Source: Liolophura sinensis
Lineage: Eukaryota; Mollusca; Polyplacophora; Chitonida; Chitonidae
Assembly (NCBI RefSeq): GCF_032854445.1
Contig: NC_088299.1
Location: forward strand, 16,115,608 to 16,175,607
DNA length: 60,000 nt
Direction of reading: 5' to 3'
Shown: positions 13,018-25,000 of the stretch, one piece after another
How positions within the stretch are numbered: position 1 is the stretch's first letter
How the letters are laid out: every line of letters starts with the position of its first letter
Notes under the pieces: generated by a model
Seen by the model: only the letters and a program-made list of their open reading frames with translations
What the model was told of the DNA's origin: nothing
Databases searched by the model: none
Made by a program: the position numbers and the translations under genes

Positions 13018-16000
13018 GAAAAGCTACAAAGATTACAAACATACGAATATTATTTAGACTATTTAGACAATAAAATTGTGACTGTGTGTGGCATGTCACC
13101 AAAACAATGTTGTGTTTTTCGACAGTAACGAATAAAGTCGATGCTTTGTCTAAGATTTCCAATTTTCATCAAAATAAACTCTCAGCCTTAAAACCCCCTC
13201 ATCCATGCTGCTGAGGGCACTGTCACAGATAACAGAAACCACCGAGAGCACACGTAAAGTCATATAAGACAAGCGCGCCTGAAAATTTTACATGTTAAAT
13301 GCTGTCAGATAGCCTCACCCTCTGGGAAGTTTAACGTCCTTCTTGGATTTGGTCTGAGACTGCTCCGTTTCCGGGAAGCTGAGTTTGGAGAGCGCAAGCG
13401 CTGCTGGGCCGGACATGAAGGATGCCGCCAACAGGTGCTCGGCTTCTGCCTACAAGTACAGTATAGACACGTCATCCATCTGACATATTGTACATCCACC
13501 TACAAGTACAGCATGGAAACCTCATACAGTCGACATACATCCTCTTACAAGTGCAGCATAGAAACCTTATACAGCGGACATACATCCGCCTACAAGTGCA
13601 GCATAGAAACCTCATACAGCGGACATAATTCCGCCCACAAGTGCAGCATAGAAACTTCATTCAGTTGACATACATCCGCCTACAAGTGCAGCATAGAAAC
13701 CTCATACAGCGGATATACATCCGCCTACAAGTGTAGCATAGAAACCTCATAGAGCGGACATACATCCGCCTACAAGTGCAGCATAGAAACCTCACAGAGC
13801 GGACATACAACCGCCTACAAGTGTAGCATAGAAACCTCATACAGCCGAGATAAACCCGCATACAAGTGCAGCATAGAAACTTCATTCAGTGGACATACAT
13901 CCGCCTACAAATGTAGCATAGAAACCTCATACAGCGGACATACCTCGGCCTACAAGTGCAACATAGAAACCTCATACAGCGGACATTCATCCGCCTACAA
14001 GTACTGCATAGAAACTCCATTCAGTTGACATACATCCGCCTACAAGTGTAGCATTGAAACCTCATAGAGCGGACATACATCCGCCTACAAGTGCAACATA
14101 GAATTCTCATACAGCGGACATACATCCGCCTACAAGTGCAGCATTGAAACCTCATACAGCGGACATTCTTCCGCCTACAAGTGCAGCATAGAAACCTCAT
14201 ACAGCGGACATACATCCGCCTACAAGTGCAGCATAGAAACCTCATACAGCGGACATACCTCGGCCTACAAGTGCAACATAGAAACCTCATACAGCGGATA
14301 TTCATCCGCCTACAAGTACTGCATAGAAACCTCATACAGCGGACATACATCCGCCTACAAGTGCAGCATAGAAACCTCATACAGCGGACATACATCCGCC
14401 TACAAGTGCAGCATAGAAACCTCATACAGCGGATATACATCCGCCTAGAAGTGCAGCATAGAAACCTCATACAGCGGACATTCATCCGCCTACAAGTGCA
14501 GCATAGAAACCTCATACAGCGGACATTCATCCGCCTACAAGTGCAACATAGAAACCTCATAGAGCGGACATACATCCGCCTACAAGTGCAGCATAGAAAC
14601 CTCATAGAGCGGACATACATCCGCCTACAAGTGCAGCATAGAAACCTCATACAGCGGATATACATCCGCCTAGAAGTGCAGCATAGAAACCTCATACAGC
14701 GGACATTCATCCGCCTAGAAGTGCAGCATAGAAATCTCATACAGCGGACATACATCCGCCTAGAAGTGCAGCATAGAAACCTCATACAGCGGATATTCAT
14801 CCGCCTACAAGTGCAGCATAGAAACCTCATACAGCGGACATACATCCGCCTACAAGTGCAACATAGAAATGTCATACAGCGGATATACATCCGCCTACAA
14901 GTGCAGCATTGAAACCTCATACAGCGGACATTCTTCCGCCTACAAGTGCAGCATAGAAACCTCATACAGCGGACATACATCCGCCTACAAGTGCAGCATA
15001 GAAACCTCATACAGCGGACATTCATCCGCCTACAAGTGCAGCATAGAAATCTCATACAGCGGACATACATCCGCCTACAAGTGCAGCATAGAAACCTCAT
15101 ACAGCGGACATTCATCCGCCTACAAGTGCAGCATAGAAACCTCATACAGCGGACATACATCCGCCTAGAAGTGCAGCATAGAAACCTCATACAGCGGACA
15201 TACATCCGCCTACAAGTGCAGCATAGAAACCTCATACAGCGGACATTCATCCGCCTACAAGTGCAACATAGAAACCTCATAGAGCGGACATACAACCGCC
15301 TACAAGTACAGCATAGAAACCCCAGTCAGTGGACATACATCCGCCTACAAGTGCAGCATAGAAACCTCATTCAGTGGACATACATCCGCCTACAAGTGCA
15401 GCATAGAAACCTCATTCAGTGGACATACATCCGCCTACAAGTGCAGCATAGAAACCTCATTCAGTGGACATACATCCGCCTACAAGTGCAACATAGAAAC
15501 CTCATACAGCGGACATACATCCGCCTACCAGTGCAACATAGAAACCTCATAGAGCGGACATACAACCGCCTACAAGTACAGCATAGAAACCCCATTCAGT
15601 GGACATACAACCGCCTACAAGTGCAGCATAGAAACCTCATAGAGCGGACATACATCCGCCCACAAGTGCAAGGGGAAGTCAATCTAATCAGTATTATTCA
15701 CGAAGAGCTTAAAGTAGTTTCATGGGAATGCTAGGTTACAAAGCCCGGGTCGTGTTTACTCCACGACGTTAATGGACTGACGAAGTTTTGTAAAAGTGAG
15801 CTTAGATCAGATCTTCAGAAGGGGTTAAGCGCTTGATATTAATGAAAACACTTGCCAAGACATCTCGCAGCTCTTGCTAGTTTGCATGTCTTCTTACTGT
15901 AAAACTTCCACTTCAACTTCAAATTGTCGTTTATTCCTTAACTTATTTTACATTAGGCCTTTAACATGTACCATAATGGGACCAGAAGATAAGATGCCCA

Positions 16001-19000
16001 GTACAACCATATAAATTTATATACATATAACACTCACGGCTATAGCAGCACAATTCTGAATCAATATCTCTTTAGGAACTCACTCCAAACTCGATATAGG
16101 CCGCCACAACAGTGCCTGCAATGGTAGCGAATCCGGTTGTCATGACTGCGTGTAGTTCTGACACGGTCAGCTTCGGTAGGAAGGGTTTCAGCATTAAGCT
16201 GGATTCCAACTGAAAACGACAACAAAATGAAAATAATGATGATAATTAGATTCAGTTAATTTACATATGATGCGGCAGCGATTAGCTCAAAACCAAAAAG
16301 CGGTCATTAATCTTTATTTATCTTTATTCCTGTTTTACGCCGTACTCAAGCACATTTCACTTATACGAGGGCGGCCAGCATTATGGTGGGTGGAAACCGG
16401 GCACAGCCCGGGGGAAACCCACAGCCATCGGCAGGTTGCTGGCACACCTTCCCACGTACGGCCGGAGAGGAAGCCAGCATGAGCTGGACTTGAACTCACA
16501 TCGACCGCATTGGTGAGAGACTCCTGGGTAATTACGCTGCGCTAGCCACGGGTGCCCCCAGTAATTCATCAGTGTAAAACTAATAACAAAAATGTGAAAA
16601 TGTTTCCAGGTTATCCGCGAAAATATTTTCGGATTAACCTCAAGATTTTTCAACTTTCCTTAAAAATGAAGCGCCAGCCAAGAGTTTTAGTTTTACTTAA
16701 AAATATAAGATGAATAAATCAGTAGGATTATACGTTATATTAATGAATAAAACAGTAGAACAATATATTATATAACTAAATAAATACCATAATTTGTTTT
16801 TTGATGAATTTTTAATCCGGCAAAAGTTTCGGACTATTCATTTAAGATTAGGTTATGTTAAAAAATGTACAATAAGCGCTGGCTCAGTTGTCTGTAACGT
16901 TTATCTGGTCACAGGTTCAAATCCATATATCGCTGATTCCACAAGAATGTCAAATACCTTGTGAACTACGATTGTTTACTTCCTCTGCTCACATCCCTTG
17001 CAACAGTAAATCAGTTTTTTTCGTAACTTGTCAACATTATTCACCAAAATTTTTTTTCTCCACTTTACATACATTTTATCTTCTCGCAAAAAGTTTCAAA
17101 AATGTTTTTGACAACCTAGGCAACCACCGAACACAGGCGAATTTTACAGACAACCGAACATAGGCGACTCGCTAAAAGAATTAGACTATAGACAGCGGTC
17201 CTTTCACTCAGAGAGCAACCCTCTTACCCAGAGAGCGGTTCTCTTTCGTAGACAACAGTTCTTTTTCCTAGACAGCGGTTCTCTTACCTGGCCTACAAAT
17301 ATATGGGCAGCTCCGGCCAGCGATTCTATGGGCGTGGTGTTCAATGTGTACTGGAGAATCCAGGCCAAGGTCTCTACCACGCACTGTATTACCCCCCAGT
17401 AATGTAGCGCCGAGTTAACAGCGCTGAAAAACACTACCACTGGCAAAACCTGACAGAGACAAGATATACAGATATTATCGCGGCAAAACCTGCAAGAGGC
17501 AAGCTATAAAATCATTATCACTTGTAGAACCTGAAAGAGGTAAGATCAAAAAACATTATCACCTGGCAGAGACGAGGCATAATAGCAGTATCACTGTTGA
17601 AGGGTGACAAAAACAAGACATTAAAACATTATCACGATACACCTAACATAGAAAAGAGATACGAACATTTTAAAAGCAAACCTGACAGAGAAAAGACATA
17701 AAAACAGTATCATCGGCAAAACCTGACGGAGACAACGCATAAAAACAAAATCAGGGCACACCTGACAGAGAACAGATTTTAAGCGCAGTTTAATGTAACC
17801 AGACATTTGAAAAGTTGATTACCTCTGCAAAACTTTACGAATTGCCACTTTGACAGCTTGCAAATGTACCCTGGCAAAGGTATAGTATATTTGAATATGA
17901 TACTTGCTGAGATGCCGTAAGGTCTGACTTACATTTGTATAAGTTTGTTACGCTTGCTTTGTCATATTTCTTACAGGTGTCTTTGCTCAACATGATCTTG
18001 ATTATGGTCATGCTGTCGGTGTAAAGCATAAAATTCGTCCCAGTGACGATACGCCTATTAAAGAGCGGTCTCGTAGAGTGCATCCTAAGGATTATCTAGA
18101 CTTAAAAATCCATTTAGAGGAATTATTGCAAGGAGGTGTAATACGGGGTCTACTTCCCCTTACAGTTCTACTTGTCCGAAAGAAATCTGAAGATCTGATA
18201 ATGGTTGTAGATTATCTAAAACTGAATCAGTGCACAATCAAAGATGCGTACACCATCCCAAAGAGAGATGATGCCTTTGGTTCTCTACATGACGCAAAAT
18301 GGTTTAGTGTTCTTGACTTGAAATCTGGTTATTATTAAGTGGAAATGACTAAAGAAGTGAGCAATATACGACCTTCACTTGCTCCTTTGGTCTTTTGGAA
18401 ATTGAACGAATACCACAGGGGGTAACAAACGCACCACTTTTCAGAGATTGGTGAAACATTGCATGAAAATTTAACTTTCAAAGAGCTTCAAGAGTGTATT
18501 TAGATGACATCATAATTTTTCAGATTCCCCAGAACATGAAAAACGCTTTTTCATTGTGTTAGATAGACTGAGACAGTTTGGGCTGAAACTTTCATCATAT
18601 AAATGTCAGTTATTCCAAACATCTGTTCACTATCTTGGCCACATCGTTTCAGAACATGGTATCGAGACAGACCCAGGTAAGGTATCTGCCATTAAGGATT
18701 GACCGGGGCCTCAAACAATTGGCGACTTTAAAATTTCCTAGGCACAGTAGGCTATTATAGACGGTTCATCAAGGATTTCTCCAAGATAGCAAGTCCTTTA
18801 AATGCCCTGACAGTGGGATACAATCCCAAACGACAGCGGGCTAGAAAGGCAGATGTCCCAGAGATGCTTGTATGGGAAATGGAGCATTAGACTGCCTTCA
18901 CCAAGCTCAAGTCAGTACTTTGTTCAGCATCTATTCTGGCTTATGCTGACTGGTCAAAACCATTCGTACTCCATACGGATCCCAGTAAAGTCAGGCTTGG

Positions 19001-22000
19001 TGCTGCGCTTTATCAAAAGCATTGGGAACATCTTAAAGTTGTGGCTTATGCATCTCGTGGTTTCACTAGACAGAAAAAAACATTACCCTGCTCATCGGCT
19101 TGAATTTTTAGCTCTCAAGTGGCCCGTTACTGAGAAATTTAAGGATTACTTGTATGGCAAGGACTTCCATATTTTCACTGACAACAATCCGTTGACATAC
19201 ATCCTGAGCAAAGGTAATTTAGACGCTTGCTCCCACAGACGGTTGGTGGCCTTAGCTGCTTGCAACTTCACTTTGAAACACCGTGCGGGTAAAGCTAACG
19301 CTGACACGGATGGCCTGTCACGCCGTCCCCATGAAACCCTTTCTGACGAACCTTCATCAGAAGATGACAAAATATCAGATTTGTTATCACGGTTAAATGG
19401 TACATCTCAAGCGGCAGATACTTGTCTCGATTCTGACACCATTCAGGTAATTTCAAAATCGGACGCTGTACATACTACAGCCAATGTGGAACAATCAGAC
19501 AACTGCTCCCCTTGAGTTTTTCAGGTTGGTATTAGCAGTGAATGCTTACAAACGGCCGGAACCTTGGCCTGGTCAGGTCACAGTGCAGTCCTGATTGGAC
19601 TACCTTACAAAAACCAAGAGCTACACCTTAGCCGGATGAAGGTACTCATGTCTAAGAAATCTCTTCCCACTGGGAAGAAATTCAAACGTGAGGCGCTTGA
19701 GGTGCGGGCGTATCGGCGAGAGCGTAAACGCCTCCGCCTTAAATGTATCGAAATGAAATTTTGTATCGGGTAACTAAACACGACAACAATGAACGCTGGC
19801 AGCTGACTCTTCCACAGGGGGAGAGAGAGAAGGCCTTATTTGGTGTACACGATCATACACCTTGGGTATGAGCGCACCCTCGAACATGGCCAGGGCTAGA
19901 TTTTACTGGCCCTTTATGACCAAACATATTGAAAAAAAGTGCAGTACATGTGTCAGACGGAGAAAGGCACCATTTGCAGCCGATCCTTTGCACCCTATTA
20001 CATCATCTGAACCTATGGAAATGGTCTGCATAGATTTCTTGGCCGCTGAGCCAGATGATAAAGACATCAGAAATGTCCTTGTAGTTACAGACCATTTCAC
20101 AAAATATGCTCAAGCCTATCCTACGAAAGATCAAAAAGCTCTTACCGTCGCCAAAGTATTTTAGGAAAATTTCTTTATCCATTATGGATTCCCTAAATTT
20201 CTTCATTCTGACCAAGGCCGCGACTTCGAGTCAAATTTGATAGCAGAGCTATGTAAGATTGTGGGTATAAAGAAAACTCGAACGAGTCCTTATCACCCCC
20301 AAGTTAATGGTCTGTGTGAACGGTTGAACCGGACACTCCGTAATAAATTTATGTTGGGGACTTTAAGCGATCAGCAGAAGCCCCAATGGTGACTATTTGT
20401 GAAACCTTTGGTGCATGTTTATAACTGTGCTAAACATGACGCCACGGGTATGTCCCCATTTTTCTTGATGTTTGAACGAGAATCTCGTCTTCCTGTAGAC
20501 GTCTGTTTAGGTATTGAACCTTTCGGTCACTCTGTTCAAACCCATTCTCAGTATGTCGCAAACCTGAAGGACAGATTGCAGCACGCGTATAAAATGGCCT
20601 CTGAAAGAGCAAACCTTCAAGCTCATGGTAACAGTCAGAGAAGCTGTGTTAGAGCCTGGAGACCGTGTTCTGCTGAGAAATTTGCACATGCGTTGCAAAC
20701 ACAAGTTAGCTGATAAGTGGGAGGAGCAGATCTCTGTTGTGGAGAATTATGGAGAAAAAGTTTAACGATGATGCTGTATATTTTGTTCGGTCCGAGGATG
20801 GCCAATCGGGTACATGTCGGACCCTTCATCGTAACATGTTGCTCCCTTGTGGGTTTTGCCAGTTGTTGCGGAAGTTGAGGAATCGGTCAAGTACAACAAA
20901 CCACAAACCCGCTCCAGTACCAGAACAGCAGAGTCGTGCGTCAACTCAGGATCTGAATCCGATTCTGACCTGGACGAGGATCCTTATGTGTTGACAAATA
21001 CTCCGTAATATATTCTCATGCCTTCCACCGCTCCACGTAATCAACCGTTAAGTTTGACATCGCTCATCCCCATGCCCTACGTTTCACTCCACTGTAGCAA
21101 GCAAGACGCCAACTAATCCAATCTGTTCACCATCTGGATATGACGACATCCTTGATCTGAATGAGCAGGTGCCTTCCTACACACCTGATCAGGCTGATCA
21201 TATGGGTACGGAGGAGCTCGTTAGCGAGGTCAGCAGGCCTGGATCTGAGTCTCAACAGCCATGTAGATCTTCTCGGGTTAAGAAAGATCGAATAGTTCTA
21301 CAGTATATTGAGTATATTGATAAGGGGAATTCCACTGACACCGTTTTATAACAGAAAATAGCATTTTCTGAACGTATATGGCAGTTTTAACAACATAAAC
21401 AGTTTAGCAGCGTTGTTGACATACCAGTGTAAACTTGACCAGAACAACCACTTAAATATAACAAAGAGCTGACCAGCTTTGTTTTCAGCGTGCTTAATTA
21501 TTATGAAGGTTTACAACTGGAAACATGCTCCAAGTTGTTAACAAATTTTAAATCTTGAGATAGAGATCTTAGGTTAACTATTTTCCAGATATCTTAATTG
21601 ACTTTTGTTTGTTCGTTTTCCAGTATGGTGAAGATCAATGTATTTGTGTATTTTTGAACTTGTATGACGCATTCTTCAGACTACTTAACAGATGTGTACA
21701 ATGCGATTTTATTTTGGGGGTAAAATGTTCTTGAGATCAATAATATCTGCTATGCTGGATGTGTTAGTTGAAGTTTGTAGCGCATGTATATGATTTTCTA
21801 ACCAAAATTATTTTTCATCTTAGAGATTTAAAACTGGTAATCTTCTGGTGGGTTAATACTTGCGTGTCTTCTGAACGTTGATTCTTGTGTGGCCTTATTT
21901 TCTTAAAATAATGCGGTTATTCCTAGAACTGTAGTCTAATTTTGAATATGGGGCTCCATTTTTACATATAATCTAGCATCAGAATAGTCTTAGTCATTTA

Positions 22001-25000
22001 AAAGACATCAACATATTAAATATTGTGCGTCAATTATTATGATTGTCACTAAGTGTTGGTTTTACACTTTTTCTGGAATGTTGTCCAGTTATGTATAAGG
22101 CCAAATATTTGTGCCAATAAGTAGAGAGAAGACAGATGAGAAGAGAGAGGATTTTTGTCAGTGTCCATTTATCGTTGATAATACAATCTCAGTCAGTCAC
22201 AAACTATTACTTCTTTTGTTGTGAGTTACTTCGATCCGGCTTCAAGAACCATAAGTTGGCCAAAAAGGCACGTCGCGAGGACCGTTAGCCCGCTTATACA
22301 AACAACATTCGTAATAAAATAACCTTTACCAAACTCACGCGTGATACAAAGGACCGGTATGGTAAAGCGGGGAGTCAGCCCCAGTGCAAAAAACCCGTGC
22401 ACCTCAAGAAGCGAAACTAACTATAGCTCTGAGTGACAGCTCCTGATACACGCGTCATGCAATTTCTTTTTTCAATTCTGTTTTGCATTTTCTTTTCCTG
22501 TTATACAGCAAGAATACACTGAAGCAATGCATAGGTCATAAAATCTAAAAACTGTTAGCCTGTTGCAGTCACACTGAAATATCTTTTTTCGCATTAGACA
22601 GTGTAGAATGGGGAAGATCACTGCACCACAAATGTAGCTTTCTGAAACATTCTTGATCACGCAGTTATGTACCAATCAATTAAATACATATATAACAAAT
22701 GTTCAGCCTTATACTTCCGTAACTCATAACATGTCGATGTTGATGACAATTAGAGAGCCACATGTGCTCTCAACCAGGATTCAAGTATGATTTCGCTGTA
22801 GTTGCCACACATTACGTAATATCATGGCTTAACAATTATTCATTCGTCATGATTATCCATGATTCATGATAACACTTACTTAATGAAATACAGCCTACAT
22901 CTTTACTCATACAAAAAGTATGTTGCCAATGAAAAAAAACCCCGCAGATTCGAACTCGAGATAAAAAAAACCCCTGTTCTCCTGACTGAATTGTTTAATT
23001 CACTGTGCTATGAAGGATGACTGGAAACTGTGGCAAATATACGGATTTTAAAGTTGCCAAAGTATGAAAAAACTCATCACATTATAAAGTTTATTTTTTA
23101 CATATGAAGACAAACGTTAACCAAAACGAAACTTTAACAGCGGATAGAAATACACACAGGAAAGTTTTGGTAAAGATATTTTTTGGTTAACGTTGATTTT
23201 CATACTGTAAATTAAAAAACGCAGTTCCTCGTTTGATCCAAAAATTGGCGTTTTTGATCAAGAGTGCATTTTTGGAGGGTTATTAGTAAGAAACCATCTC
23301 TTTCATGGCCATATAACTTTCATGAGTGCTTTGACCAAGTTTTGTACTTCTCATTTACGGAACCGTGCTAAAATATACAGCCCCTTTATTAATTTCTAGT
23401 CAACTTACACTGAAATTTTAAAAATAGGGTTTCCCCCATATTTGGCGTCTAAGATGCGAACAAGCCATCCCCCGATAGAACGGAATTGTCACCCGAAACC
23501 TTTGAAATGGGCGATTGGTAATTTTGCTCAGCTTAAGTATCGCTGGTTCTCATCGTCTTAACTTCGTTTACAGAGAAGTTGAGTTTTTATGAAATTTAGT
23601 TTAACGCCACGAAATACGACTAGTTTGAACAATACACAAAGACGGACAGACAAGGTTATGGCAGTACTTATCCCAAACAGGCTGAGGAGTACAATTTTTT
23701 TAAAAAGGATTGTATTGGACAGAATTAAATTTTATTGAAATAATTGTGTTCATATTTCTGGTGGTGAAACTTTTTTAACCTTGGCGTTTGATGCACTATT
23801 GCACGCACAGCACTGTTCAAATCGTCTACATTTAGATACTTTGGAGCCAAGAAAAGCTTGTGACGTCACATGCAGCCAAACTTACGAAAATAGTTCATAA
23901 GGTCCACTTCTGTAACTATTAGTGGTTCGTTTTGATGCCTGTGTTGGTTTGCCACTTCTCCACTTTGGAAAAGTCAACAAAACTTTCTCATTTCTCTGTA
24001 AGTAATTCTCAGTTCTAACACAAGGACAGGCCTTACAGTAGTATTTGCTTGGGTAAAATGTCTCTTTTGTATTCTGCAAAGATTGTTTGCGAATAGGGCC
24101 AGTTGTGACTCTAAAAACTGATCTGCTAAACTAACAGAATGCCGTGCTTTCTGTAAGACGGTGGATAAGATTATGTTATTATTATGACTTATAACGTTAT
24201 ACAAGACAGATTAACTCTATTTCAACAGAATACTTGTTTGGTGAAAGGGGGTATTGTTTTATCAGTATCGTAGTATTAAGTCGCAGTTACATAATCTATT
24301 CTACAATGACTCAGAATGCATAATATAATACCAGCTTAACTACTTAACAGTTTAGTTTTCAGTAAAGAAATTTGTAGCTGTTTTAATACTATTTTACATA
24401 ATATGTTGACATTTTCACAAAAGGGTGCGTAAAATTCAAGAAATCATATTTGTGCAATATCAAATAGTTATGTTAAAACATTTTGAATAAATACGAATTT
24501 AAGAGGTTTACTACTTTTCCTTTCTCATCCGATATATGTAATGCAATATAAGTAAATGTCTGAGTTTTGAGTGCGAACCGTTTTATCGATAAAGACAGAA
24601 AAAGTCAAACTGTATCATGTGACCTGTCAAAACTACTATATTTAATCACATATATTATAACACGGACGTCAGAAAGTGTCATAAAAAGTAATTTAGAGAA
24701 CACGAATTATAGAGAAATTTAAGAAGCTTAACCTTTGTGGGCTTGAAAAGGTTCTAAAGGAGGAGGCGTCATTTGTTCCTCTGGAACACGGAGAGGCAGG
24801 TGATCGGTAAATTAATATCAGCACAGGTTGCCCAAAATATTTTACAAGTCACATGAGGCAGTAACACTGTTTTATTTTTGACGACACAACATTTCCCACT
24901 CGAAACTCTCTTATTATCTACTCTACGAAGTTAATTGTTGGAGTGGCCTACGTGGCTGGGATGATTAGTGTGCCAGCACGGCGCAATGATCCATGAGCCT

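Noticed and set aside
13450-15668. Possible CRISPR-like or protein-coding repeat (424-codon ORF)
   Set aside because: Units are contiguous with no unique spacers. The ORF exists only because the period is 45 bp, its protein is an implausible Cys/Arg repeat, and this is animal DNA.
22915-23025. tRNA or SINE head on the minus strand
   Set aside because: TAGCACAGTGAATTAAA and GAGTTCGAATCTG resemble boxes A and B, but spacing and stems do not form a tRNA, and no SINE body follows.
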